56,370 nucleotides of DNA from Onstottus_B sp049273855 (GTDB lineage Bacteria > Acidobacteriota > Blastocatellia > UBA7656): assembly GCA_049273855.1 (NCBI GenBank), contig JBASRN010000004.1, forward strand, positions 1-56,370. The letters run 5' to 3'. Shown piece after piece: positions 28,739 through 37,115 of the stretch (the stretch's first letter is position 1; every line of letters starts with the position of its first letter). The position numbers and the translations under genes were made by a program. The notes under the pieces are model-generated. The model was not told the origin of the DNA, ran no database searches, and was given only the letters and a program-made list of their open reading frames with translations.

Positions 28739-28786
28739 TGCAACATCTGTTGTATAGTTGACATGCTGCAACGTATGGTGTATACA
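28739..28786 (+). promoter_or_regulatory. TonB-receptor promoter with two TGCAAC-type palindromes
   Basis: TGCAACATCTGTTGTA lies at 28739-28754 and TGCAACGTATGGTGTA at 28767-28782. TTGACA (28758-28763) and TATACA (28781-28786) form a promoter with a 17-base spacer. The upstream TGCAAC begins exactly 19 bases before TTGACA, the same distance as in the M19 promoter, and the two 25-base blocks agree at 18 positions by my count. Transcription would start near 28793 and leave an ~85-base leader before the receptor ATG. Confidence 0.65.
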
Positions 28787-28878
28787 CCTGCGCATCGTTG
28801 AAGAGTTTTTCGGCGAGTCGCGAGCTTCCGCGGGACAGCGCGCCCCGCCGCCCAATAACCCGTATGGAGGTGGTTGAT

Positions 28879-31800
28879 ATGAAGGGGACTAGTTTGATTC
28901 ACTGTCGGTTATCGTCGTTTCGCGCTTCGCTTTTCGCCGTCTTGCTTCTAACAGGCGTCTTTGTGACGAGCGCAGGCGCGCAGACCACCACTTCGACAAT
29001 TGAAGGGACCGTGAGGGACGCAAACGACGCAGTGATTGCCGGCGCAACGATCAAGGTCAGCGGGAACGCGCTTTCGATCGAACGCACGGTCACCAGCGAT
29101 TCAAGCGGCGTCTACCGCATTACTGCGCTGCCCGCTGGGACCTACACCGTCGCCGCCTCGCAATCGGGGTTCGCAACGCGCGTATTCGACAACGTTGAAC
29201 TCACCCTTAATCGCATCCTGGTCCTGGACATTCAGCTCGATGTGGGCGCGGTCCAGGAACGCGTTGGGATTACCGCAGCCGAGCAGTTGCTCGAACCAAC
29301 CGCTTCTTCAACCGGAGGGATCGTGACTCCACGCCAGATCGTCGATCTGCCAGTTAACGGGCGGGACTACCTTGACCTGATGCAGCTTGTGCCCGGAGTA
29401 GCGATCAACCGTCAAGCCAACCCCGGCAGCGATTCCGCAACGCCGGTACTGGGCGAGCGTGGCGGCAATAATAACTTTTTGATTGATGGATATCCGAACA
29501 AGAACACAGTCGAAGGCGGTCCGGCCGCACAGTTTAATCAGGAGACAATTGCCGAGTTTCAGGTGCTGACAACCGGTTACAAAGCAGAATTTGGCCAGGC
29601 GTCCGGAGCGATAGTCAACGTCATCACCAAGAGCGGTGGAACCGGTTTTCACGGCGTCGGATCGCTGTTTATTCGAAACGATGCTTTCGACTCATCGAAC
29701 TCTTTGGATCCGACGAAGACGGATGCCCCCGCGCTCAAAAGGTATGACTATAGTCTGGCGCTTGGGGGGCCGGTTTTTAAGGATAGAGTTTTCTTCTTCG
29801 GCTCATCAGAACGCATCACTGAGAAACGCATTCTGGATTTCAACTTCCCGGATACGGGAAGTGCGCAGGTGAACCAGTTGATTCGTGATCAAGAGACCGA
29901 GTTCGACAATCCGTCGCGTAGCTTCGAGACGCGAAACTTTTTGAAGTTCGACGAACAGCTTGGTCGGCATCACCTCACCCAGGAGGTGAATTACACCAAC
30001 CGCGTCGTCCGCGAGTTCCTGCCGCTTTCGGCGTCCGGAAGTCTACCATCATCCCGAAACGACTTCGGCGCACGCCACCTGCTGCTGGGGTTCGGCGATA
30101 CGATGTTGTTGGGTGATCAGGGCAATCCCTGGGTAGTGACACTGCGCGGGGCGTATCGGGGCGAGCCTTCCGATATTCGACCGTCTCACCCGGATGCAGC
30201 GGCGACGATATTCAGCCCGTTCAGCTCTTTCTCCACCGGTACCTTCTTTGGCGATTTCCCTCAGGTTGTTTTTGGCAATCCGTTTACTGCTTCGAATCTG
30301 GACCAGAAGTACACTTCCGTTTCGGCCCACGCCGCAAAGCTCGCCTTTAGCACCCACGATCTAAAGTTTGGCTGGAATTTCCTGCGAACGAAGGTTGACG
30401 GCGTCGAGGCGCAGACTCTGGCCAATCAACTCTTTGCTACAGTCGACGACTTCGCGACATTCGGCCCCGTCAACGCTGGCTTTTTTACGGTCACAGCGAT
30501 CGGAGGACTCACCCCCGAGGATAACGAGATTCACCTGCGAAACAACTACAACGGGCTCTTTGTCCAGGATGATTGGAAGCTGCGCAGTAATCTCACCTTG
30601 AATCTCGGCATCCGGTGGGACTACGACTCTGAATTCTTGACCAAGACGAATTTCTCGCCGCGTCTGGGCGCCGCCTGGGCAGTGACGCCGAAGACAATCG
30701 TGCGCGGACACTTCGGTATCTTTTACGATCAATTCCGGCTGGGTCTCGCCCGCGACGTTCCTTCGTTCGGTGGCGCTGATCGAAGGGCCGTGCAGCCGTT
30801 TTCATATCCACGCGGGTTTTACGGGGTTCCGACTCTGGTGGTTGCGTTGGTCAACGCGTCGCTGTTCCCGCCCAACGGGCTCTGCGTCTCGCCCGACATG
30901 ACCGATGCGCAGATCGCCGCCGCCGAAGCGGCGTGCCCGTTCGGGGGTCCATTGATCGGAAGAGACCGGCTCAACGGCGTTGTCGCGCCCGGACATGCTC
31001 CCATACCAGCCAATTCGGTGATCAATATCAACAACATAGAGGCGCTGTCGGGGTTGACGCCGGAGCAGTATGCAGCTCTGGCCAGTGCAGCCGTCGGACG
31101 CCCGGCCGGCTTCTTTTTCTTCGGGCCGTTTGGGGCCTTGTCTCACGCTGCGATTCCTCCTCAGCCCTTCCCAACCAGTATTGATGGAAGCTTCGAGACC
31201 CCCCACACCCTCGCCTTCAGTGTCGGCGTGCAGCGTGAGCTCACCAAGGATTCTGTAGTCGAGGTCGACTACTACCACAGGGACATTCGTAACCTGCTGG
31301 GTCTCCGGGAGAGCAATATCGCCTTCGAGGCGCGCGTGGTGGGTCGCAGCTTCTTACCGCCATTCCCCGAAGGACCGATCAGCACTTTTGGCCCTTTCTA
31401 CGAAGGCACCTACGACGCTGTGACCATCAACTTCAATAAGCGCTTCAGTCGTCGATTCCTCCTGGGCGCGAACTATACCTTTGCCCACGCGACAGACAAT
31501 CAGCTTGGAATTCAATCGCTGCCTTCGGACAGCTTCGTCGGAGTAGTACCGGTAGTTACCGAAGCGGCGACGGGTAAGACCAACCAGAACGGTACGTTCA
31601 CTTCTGTTGGTGGCAATTTCGTCGCTCAGGCCGGAACCTTCCTCAATGGCCCTGATCTGGATAAAGGCCCATCCGATTTGGCGGTTGATCATATCTTCCA
31701 GGTCAACGGGCTGGTTGAGCTGCCCTGGCAGATTCAGATCAGCAGCATCTTCCGTACGCAGAGTGGCTTTCACTTCAGCCGCACTCCCCCAGCCACGGAA

Positions 31801-32079
31801 GACCCGGACGGTGACGGAACTTTCAACGGCATCGATCATGGGCCGGGCGGAGGTCGTAACGCCTTTACCTCACCTCCCTTCGTCAATCTGGATATGCGCT
31901 TTTCGAAGCGAGTCAACATAGGCGAGCGCGTCAAGGTGCAAGTACTCTTCGAGTTCTTCAATATGTTCAACCGTCAGAATCCCGCCGCGGTTCAGACATT
32001 GGAAGGCAACCTGTTTGGCAAGGCTTCGCAGGTGCTGCCCGGACGCGAGGGCCAGATCGGATTTCGCATCGAGTTTTAA
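28879..32079 (+). CDS. TonB-dependent outer-membrane receptor, Oar-like
   Basis: About 1066 residues. The start at ATG 28879 has an excellent GGAGGTGG ribosome-binding site and gives a signal peptide ending in SAGAQ; the frame from 28798 lacks both. Domains in order: a carboxypeptidase-regulatory-like Ig fold (TTTSTIEGTVRDANDAVIAGATIKV), a plug domain (TGGIVTPRQIVDLPVNGRDY, NNNFLIDG), then a large beta-barrel ending in an aromatic residue (IGFRIEF). Such receptors bind peptides, proteins or glycans and pass them into the periplasm with TonB energy. With the surrounding peptidases, import of peptides is the most economical reading. The M23-like gene begins five bases after its stop. Confidence 0.93.
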   Translation: MKGTSLIHCRLSSFRASLFAVLLLTGVFVTSAGAQTTTSTIEGTVRDANDAVIAGATIKVSGNALSIERTVTSDSSGVYRITALPAGTYTVAASQSGFATRVFDNVELTLNRILVLDIQLDVGAVQERVGITAAEQLLEPTASSTGGIVTPRQIVDLPVNGRDYLDLMQLVPGVAINRQANPGSDSATPVLGERGGNNNFLIDGYPNKNTVEGGPAAQFNQETIAEFQVLTTGYKAEFGQASGAIVNVITKSGGTGFHGVGSLFIRNDAFDSSNSLDPTKTDAPALKRYDYSLALGGPVFKDRVFFFGSSERITEKRILDFNFPDTGSAQVNQLIRDQETEFDNPSRSFETRNFLKFDEQLGRHHLTQEVNYTNRVVREFLPLSASGSLPSSRNDFGARHLLLGFGDTMLLGDQGNPWVVTLRGAYRGEPSDIRPSHPDAAATIFSPFSSFSTGTFFGDFPQVVFGNPFTASNLDQKYTSVSAHAAKLAFSTHDLKFGWNFLRTKVDGVEAQTLANQLFATVDDFATFGPVNAGFFTVTAIGGLTPEDNEIHLRNNYNGLFVQDDWKLRSNLTLNLGIRWDYDSEFLTKTNFSPRLGAAWAVTPKTIVRGHFGIFYDQFRLGLARDVPSFGGADRRAVQPFSYPRGFYGVPTLVVALVNASLFPPNGLCVSPDMTDAQIAAAEAACPFGGPLIGRDRLNGVVAPGHAPIPANSVININNIEALSGLTPEQYAALASAAVGRPAGFFFFGPFGALSHAAIPPQPFPTSIDGSFETPHTLAFSVGVQRELTKDSVVEVDYYHRDIRNLLGLRESNIAFEARVVGRSFLPPFPEGPISTFGPFYEGTYDAVTINFNKRFSRRFLLGANYTFAHATDNQLGIQSLPSDSFVGVVPVVTEAATGKTNQNGTFTSVGGNFVAQAGTFLNGPDLDKGPSDLAVDHIFQVNGLVELPWQIQISSIFRTQSGFHFSRTPPATEDPDGDGTFNGIDHGPGGGRNAFTSPPFVNLDMRFSKRVNIGERVKVQVLFEFFNMFNRQNPAAVQTLEGNLFGKASQVLPGREGQIGFRIEF

Positions 32080-32084
32080 ACGCT

Positions 32085-33563
32085 ATGAACCGAAAGCTCG
32101 TCCTGCTGTTGATTCTGCTTGGCCTCTCGACTCGCCTCTTCGGTCAGACGGCCGCCAAAGGTCTTGAAGGCGCGTGGCAAGGAACGCTCGACGCCGGGGA
32201 AAAGCTAAGGCTGGTGTTGACGGTTTCAAAGGCGGCGGATGGCGCCTATACCGGAAAGATTGACAGCCTTGATCAAGGGGCCAGCATTCCCATTGAGATA
32301 ATCACAGTAAATGGCGACTCTGTTCGCCTGGAGTTGAAGACAGTTGAGGCCGTTTTTGAAGGCAAGCTCAACGCGGATCACTCTGAGTTGACTGGGACAT
32401 TCTCGCAGGGTGGCGCTCTCCTCCCTCTCACTTTTAGGCGCAGCGGCGAGCCAATCGCAGAGGCCCAGCCGGCGAAACCCGCGGCCCCTCAAAGACCGAT
32501 AGATGTTCCGGTCGACGTGACGATGCCGTTGCGACCCAGCGAGTTCAAAGGAGCCGGCAAGACGCATCTGTGCTATGAACTGCACATGACAAATTTTGGA
32601 CGCACCGATTGCATTCTTACCCGCGTCGAAGTGATCAGAACCGATTCTCAGAAGAAGGTGCTTGCCGCCTACGACGGAGACGAGCTAGGAAACCGAGTCA
32701 TTCGTCCGGGGGTGACCGCGGCCACGACTCAGGAAAAGCTGAAGCTTGGGGCAGGACTGCGTCTGGTGACTTATCTGTGGCTGACGGTCGAGGCAGCGGA
32801 AGCTCCCGTCTCAATCCAGCATCGGCTCAGCTTCAAGGTCGGCGATTACCCGGAAGAGCTTTCAGTTGAGTGTGCGCGCGCAATGGTTGGGAAGGGACCG
32901 GTGGTAATCGGCGCGCCGTTGCGCGGAGGCGAGTGGCTGGCTGCGAACGGTCCATCCAACACCTCAGGTCATCGACGAGCCCTGGTTCCTATCGGAGGCG
33001 GCGCCCACATCGCTCAGCGATTTGCGATCGACTTTGTGCAGCTTCGCGAGGACGGCCGAACCTTCACCGGAGATCAGAAAGACAACAAGAACTACCGCTG
33101 CTATGGTGCAGAGGCTCTCGCGGTAGCCGACGGCACTGTCGCAGGGCTCAAGGACGGGATCCCTGAGAACGTTCCGGGAGCGAATTCGCGGGCGGTGCCT
33201 ATCACCTTGGAGACAGTCGGAGGCAACTTCGTCATTCTCGATCTAGGCAACGGCCGTTTCGCTTTTTAAGCTCACCTCCAGCCAGGCAGTCTGCGTGTAA
33301 AGCTAGGCGACAAGCTACGGCGCGGCCAGGTGGTGGGGCTCGTAGGAAACTCCGGAAATTCAACCGAGCCGCACCTGCACTTCCATATCAGCGACGCCAA
33401 CTCTCCGCTTGGCTCGGAAGGCTTGCCATACGGTTTTTCATCATTCGAGGTTGAAGGGAAAGGGTGGGGATGGAAGCCTGGATCTCCCAACTCCACGACG
33501 GAGAAACGGACAATGGAGATGCCGCTTGAACTCGAAGTAATCCGATTCTCCTCTGCACCATGA
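32085..33563 (+). pseudogene. M23-type peptidase gene interrupted by an in-frame TAA
   Basis: The frame opens with a signal peptide (MNRKLVLLLILLGLSTRLFGQ) and a lipocalin-like beta domain (LEGAWQGTLDAGEKLRLVLTV ... ELTGTFSQGGALLPLTF). After that comes an M23 (LytM-like) domain with RFAIDFVQL and LDLGNGRFAF. A TAA stop at 33267-33269 follows, and the same frame continues with AHLQPGSLRVKLGDKL, GLVGNSGNS and HLHFHISD to 33563. Intact relatives have a Tyr before AHLQPG, so one codon change (TAC/TAT to TAA) explains it. The truncated 394-residue product would lack the HxH zinc ligands. It is probably a recent pseudogene or a sequencing error. Confidence 0.85.
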
Positions 33564-33581
33564 GCGCCGGCTCAAAGGCGC

Positions 33582-33598
33582 ACGCTCTGCGAGAGCGT
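33582..33598. terminator. Short hairpin after the M23 pseudogene
   Basis: ACGCTCT (33582-33588) pairs perfectly with AGAGCGT (33592-33598) around GCG. There is no T-tract on either side, so a terminator role is only possible. It sits in the 214-base gap before the S12 hydrolase gene. Confidence 0.35.
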
Positions 33599-33777
33599 CC
33601 CAATATCCCAGCGAGCAATCGAGTCTGGAAACTACTCAAACATCATGAGCTGCTTTGCCAAGCGCAAAAAGAAGAGCGAATATCGATTTGCAGGAATGCT
33701 CGGCGGAATTCTCAAGCCAAATGAGGCGGCCTTCTTAGATTATGAGAATCAAGTCTGAAACAAAATAGGAGACTCTA

Positions 33778-35586
33778 ATGAGAAAGAAGATAGCGGTTTA
33801 TATGATCACGATGCTTGCGATCATATTTTGTGTTTCGCAGTCGGTCTCAGCGCAGGAAGCACCGGGCGGAGAATTCGACGAATACGTCAACAAAGCGCTT
33901 AAGCAATGGGAAGTTCCAGGCGTTGCTGTCGCTATCGTTAAGAACGACCAGATCGTCTTTTCCAAGGGCTACGGCGTACGCAAGCTCGGCGACCAGACGC
34001 CCGTCGACGAGAAGACGGTCTTCGCTATCGGCTCCGCGTCAAAAGCCTTCACAGCGGCGGCCATAGGCATGTTAATGGACGAAGGCAAGCTCAAATGGGA
34101 TGATCCTGCTGCCAAGTACCTGCCTGGGTTTCAACTCTTTGACCCGTATGCCAGTCGCGAGCTGACCGTGCGTGATCTGCTTTGCCATCGCAGCGGGCTC
34201 GAGCGGGGCGACCTGCTCTGGTACGGCTCGGATCTCAGCCGCGACGAGATTCTTCGGCGGGTCAGATACCTCAAGCCCACATGGTCGTTCCGCGGCACGT
34301 TCGGCTACCAGAACCTGATGTTTCTAGCGGCGGGTCAAATCATTCCGTCGATCACCAGCAAGAACTGGGATGACTTCTTGAAAGAACGGATATTCACTCC
34401 CCTCGCGATGACGTCTTCTAACACCAGCGTCCGAGACCTTGCGAAGTCAACCAACGTCGCAACGCCGCACGCCAAAATCGAAGAGAAGATCGAGGTGATT
34501 CCGTGGCGCAACATCGACAATATCGCCCCTGCGGGCTCGATCAACTCAAACGTCGTCGACCTGGCGCAGTGGGTGCGGCTCCAACTTGGGGAAGGAAAGT
34601 ACCAGGGAAAGCAACTGATCAGCTCCGGAGCAGTGAAGGAAATGCACACTCCGCAGACGATCATTCGAACAGAAGGCATCTGGGAGAAGTTGTTTCCGGA
34701 AGCTCACTTTCTCACGTACGGACTTGGCTGGTTCCTTCAAGATTACCACGGCCGCAAAGTCGTTCAGCACGGCGGCAACATCGACGGCATGAGCGCGTTG
34801 GTGGCGATGATGCCGGAAGAGAAACTCGGGGTCGCGATTCTTACGAACCTGAACGGAACAACCCTGCCGACGGCTCTGGCTAACATGATTTTCGACTGGT
34901 ACACGAAGTCGCCGCAGAAGGACTGGAGCACCGAGCTATACAAATCGATCAAGGGGCTCGAGGAGGCTCAGAAGACCGCGGAAAAGAAAAAGGAGGAAGC
35001 GCGCGTCACAGGCACCAGCGCGTCGCTGCCACTCGAGAAGTATGCCGGGACTTACAAAGATGATATGTACGGCGAAGCAAAAGTAACGGTGAAGGACGGG
35101 AAGCTTGTCGCAAGCTACGGTGCGGCATTCGCTGGAGACCTGGAGCACTGGCACTACAACACGTTCCGGGTCCGGTGGCGCGACCGCAGCCTCGGAAAAG
35201 GCTTCATCAATTTCACGCTTAGCGATGACGGCAAAGTTGATGCGCTGAAGATTGAGAACCTGACAACTTTCAAGCGCGGGCCTGATCCGGCGGATACGAG
35301 TGCCGGTATCAAGATGAGCGAAGAAGCCCTCAGCAAGTTTGCCGGCAAGTATGCGATGGCAGCGCCGCCGATTGAGGTGAGCCTCGAAATGATCGGCGGG
35401 CAACTAAAGGCGATCGTGCCGGGCCAGCCCGTGTACACGCTCGTCCCGGTTTCACCGACGCGTTTCCGAATCGACGGCGCGCCTGCAGGCTACTTCCTTC
35501 AGTTCGAGATTGCGAATGACAAGCCTAAGACAATGACTCTCGAGCAAGGTCCGAACGTGAGCTTTAAGTTGCTTCCGAAACAGTAA
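33778..35586 (+). CDS. Exported S12 beta-lactamase-family serine hydrolase with C-terminal DUF3471-like domains
   Basis: 602 residues, preceded by a good AGGAG. A signal peptide ends at SVSAQE. The S12 domain (~35-370) has SASKAF (nucleophile Ser and Lys), the Tyr-x-Asn triad YQN and HGGNIDG near its end. Two C-terminal beta domains (~415-600) each start with a K(Y/F)AGxY motif (EKYAGTYKDDMYGEAKVTV, SKFAGKYAMAAPPIEV). Members include D-aminopeptidases, DD-peptidases and esterases. In this locus a D-amino-acid or peptide substrate is attractive but not proven. A relic of the same C-terminal domain sits at 23249-23382. Confidence 0.9.
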   Translation: MRKKIAVYMITMLAIIFCVSQSVSAQEAPGGEFDEYVNKALKQWEVPGVAVAIVKNDQIVFSKGYGVRKLGDQTPVDEKTVFAIGSASKAFTAAAIGMLMDEGKLKWDDPAAKYLPGFQLFDPYASRELTVRDLLCHRSGLERGDLLWYGSDLSRDEILRRVRYLKPTWSFRGTFGYQNLMFLAAGQIIPSITSKNWDDFLKERIFTPLAMTSSNTSVRDLAKSTNVATPHAKIEEKIEVIPWRNIDNIAPAGSINSNVVDLAQWVRLQLGEGKYQGKQLISSGAVKEMHTPQTIIRTEGIWEKLFPEAHFLTYGLGWFLQDYHGRKVVQHGGNIDGMSALVAMMPEEKLGVAILTNLNGTTLPTALANMIFDWYTKSPQKDWSTELYKSIKGLEEAQKTAEKKKEEARVTGTSASLPLEKYAGTYKDDMYGEAKVTVKDGKLVASYGAAFAGDLEHWHYNTFRVRWRDRSLGKGFINFTLSDDGKVDALKIENLTTFKRGPDPADTSAGIKMSEEALSKFAGKYAMAAPPIEVSLEMIGGQLKAIVPGQPVYTLVPVSPTRFRIDGAPAGYFLQFEIANDKPKTMTLEQGPNVSFKLLPKQ

Positions 35587-35742
35587 GCTACGGACTGAAG
35601 GGACAAACGTCGTTCGGCGATCGAGACAGGCACCTCTACGTGGCGGTGTCCTTGCGAATCTGACTTGCGATTCTCTTTTGGGCGGAACGCGAGGCGCCCC
35701 TAAAGACACCCGTGTCACGAATGATTGAGATCCAACGCGCCG

Positions 35743-35931
35743 TCATTCAACAACGGCGAGCACCTGGTTGCTATTAATTGTCTCGCCTTCGGAGACTCGA
35801 ACCTGGAGGATGCGGCCGGACTTTGGAGACTTGATCTCTTTCTGCATCTTCATCGCTTCCACGACTATGATCCCCTGACGTGCAGACACTTCATCCCCGG
35901 CGGATGGGTGCGGGTCAAACTCTCCCTGCAC
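35743..35931 (-). pseudogene. Truncated copy of the biotin-carrier domain
   Basis: The frame gives VVEAMKMQKEIKSPKSGR and ILQVRVSEGETINSNQVL, the C-terminal half of a biotinyl domain including the biotin-accepting Lys in AMKM. It matches the BCCP gene at 40201-40692 at DNA level: 35743-35900 against 40201-40358 agree at about 89% by my hand count, and both end at the same TGA. Beyond 35900 the similarity stops and the reading frame becomes arbitrary. The lone half-domain would lack the first strands, so it is probably non-functional. Confidence 0.8.
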
Positions 35932-35948
35932 GGTAGTCCGCGGTTGCG

Positions 35949-36150
35949 CTAGCCGCGTAGCGCCCTCCTGCTATCGATAGCAACATGATAATGAGCCTGC
36001 GCTGGGCGCATAGCAGCTACCTGAATCCCTGCTGCACTTGTGCAACAGGGTGGCTCGCCTCGGAAACTTGTCCATCGAGAGGTAGCCGCTATGCGGCCCG
36101 GCTGATGCTGGTTGTCCGGTACTATCGAGAGGAGACCGCTACGCGGTCCG
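35949..36150. repeat. Small GCCGC-TA-GCGGC hairpin repeats
   Basis: Two copies of a 27-base unit at 36074-36100 and 36124-36150 agree at 22 positions. Each folds into a small hairpin (GCCGC tat GCGGC; GACCGC tac GCGGTC), and one stem pair changes from G-C to A-T between copies. A looser relative (TAGCCGCGTAGCG) lies near 35951. The rest of the 678-base gap 35587-36264 holds the BCCP fragment and otherwise nothing I can interpret. Confidence 0.6.
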
Positions 36151-36264
36151 CGAGCGCTTCCACTCGGAGATCTGACGCGCACCCCTGCTTATTGCGCTGC
36201 GTCACGCTGCTCGCTATTGTGTTCTAGGAGCGGCGCTCAAGTTTGCTTCACGGGAGGACCTGGA

Positions 36265-36759
36265 TTGAAACGAATCACTTCTCTTTCGCTGTTGGTGTTG
36301 TTCGTGCAGGGCGTAACCGCAACTGCGACTCCTGCTCAAACGTCTGAGAAAGACTCCGCGGTAGTGGAGCGCGAGGTTCGCGAAGTCTTCGACAAATGGT
36401 CCACGGCGCTTGGATGCGGAGACAAGAAGACATACCTCGACACGTTTTGGAACTCGCCGCGACTGGTGATACGAGTAGCGAACGGCGAGTGGCGAGGGAT
36501 AGAAGCCTATCGCAAGCGCATCGAAGCGGCTCAGCTTCCGCCGGCGAGCCCTTCGGACTACAAAAACGTCGAGGTGGTGGGGCTGGGGCGCGATGCTGCA
36601 GTCGTGACTTACGAGCGGCCCGCTCCCGCCGGGGCGACTGGACCAGCGGGCGAGTCCGTGATCTTCAAAGGCACGGCTGCTTTCATACGAACTGCGGAAG
36701 GTTGGAAGATCGCCGCCTGGCACGCGCACTCGGTACCGGAGAAGAGCTCGGCTCACTGA
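36265..36759 (+). CDS. Exported SnoaL/DUF4440-like (NTF2-fold) protein
   Basis: 164 residues. I place the start at TTG 36265, which follows a GGGAGG ribosome-binding site by seven bases and gives a signal peptide (MKRITSLSLLVLFVQGVTATATPAQ). The longer frame from 36112 is repeat DNA. The mature part has the NTF2-like layout: helix VEREVREVFDKWSTALGCGDKKTYLDTFW, strands RLVIRVANGEWRGIEAYRKRIE, VVGLGRDAAVVTYERP, and a last strand TAEGWKIAAWHAHSVP. This fold serves as a small-molecule pocket or a non-catalytic dimer domain; the substrate cannot be predicted. Confidence 0.8.
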   Translation: MKRITSLSLLVLFVQGVTATATPAQTSEKDSAVVEREVREVFDKWSTALGCGDKKTYLDTFWNSPRLVIRVANGEWRGIEAYRKRIEAAQLPPASPSDYKNVEVVGLGRDAAVVTYERPAPAGATGPAGESVIFKGTAAFIRTAEGWKIAAWHAHSVPEKSSAH

Positions 36760-37115
36760 GCTACTTGCTCGACACCTAGCGTGCGAAGATTGGTCCCATC
36801 AAAAAGCCGGGCAACCCAGCTTTGGTAAGGCCGAAGGACCGGCCCACAAGCACAAGCCCAACAGCCACGGAGAACACCGGTCCGGTTTCCTTGCTTGCAT
36901 CGGGGGCAACTCGTAGGATTCGGGTGCCTAAGACGCACCGCGGGTCTCCTTTGAACTGCTGAATGAATTGCCTGGACGGTGCTTCAACCCGAGCCAAACC
37001 TTGACAGAGTTACGACGATAGCAGGACCCATCTAGATTGGTTCAGTACGGTTGGGTTTCTAGGAACAGTCCTTGAGTGGAGTTGAGTATCGATAGAACCC
37101 GATAGGATCACTCAA
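36760..37115. other. Intergenic stretch before the Shedu-type gene; possible coding relic on the minus strand
   Basis: A 356-base gap. On the minus strand 36776-36997 encodes 73 residues with protein-like character (SRQFIQQFKGDPRCVL, ASKETGPVFSVAVGLVLVG). The AVGL ending is faintly like the tail of PilM-type proteins, but I cannot secure it, and the frame runs out without a neighbouring gene. Base composition starts to fall from about 36990 onward, which may mark the edge of an acquired segment. Confidence 0.35.
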
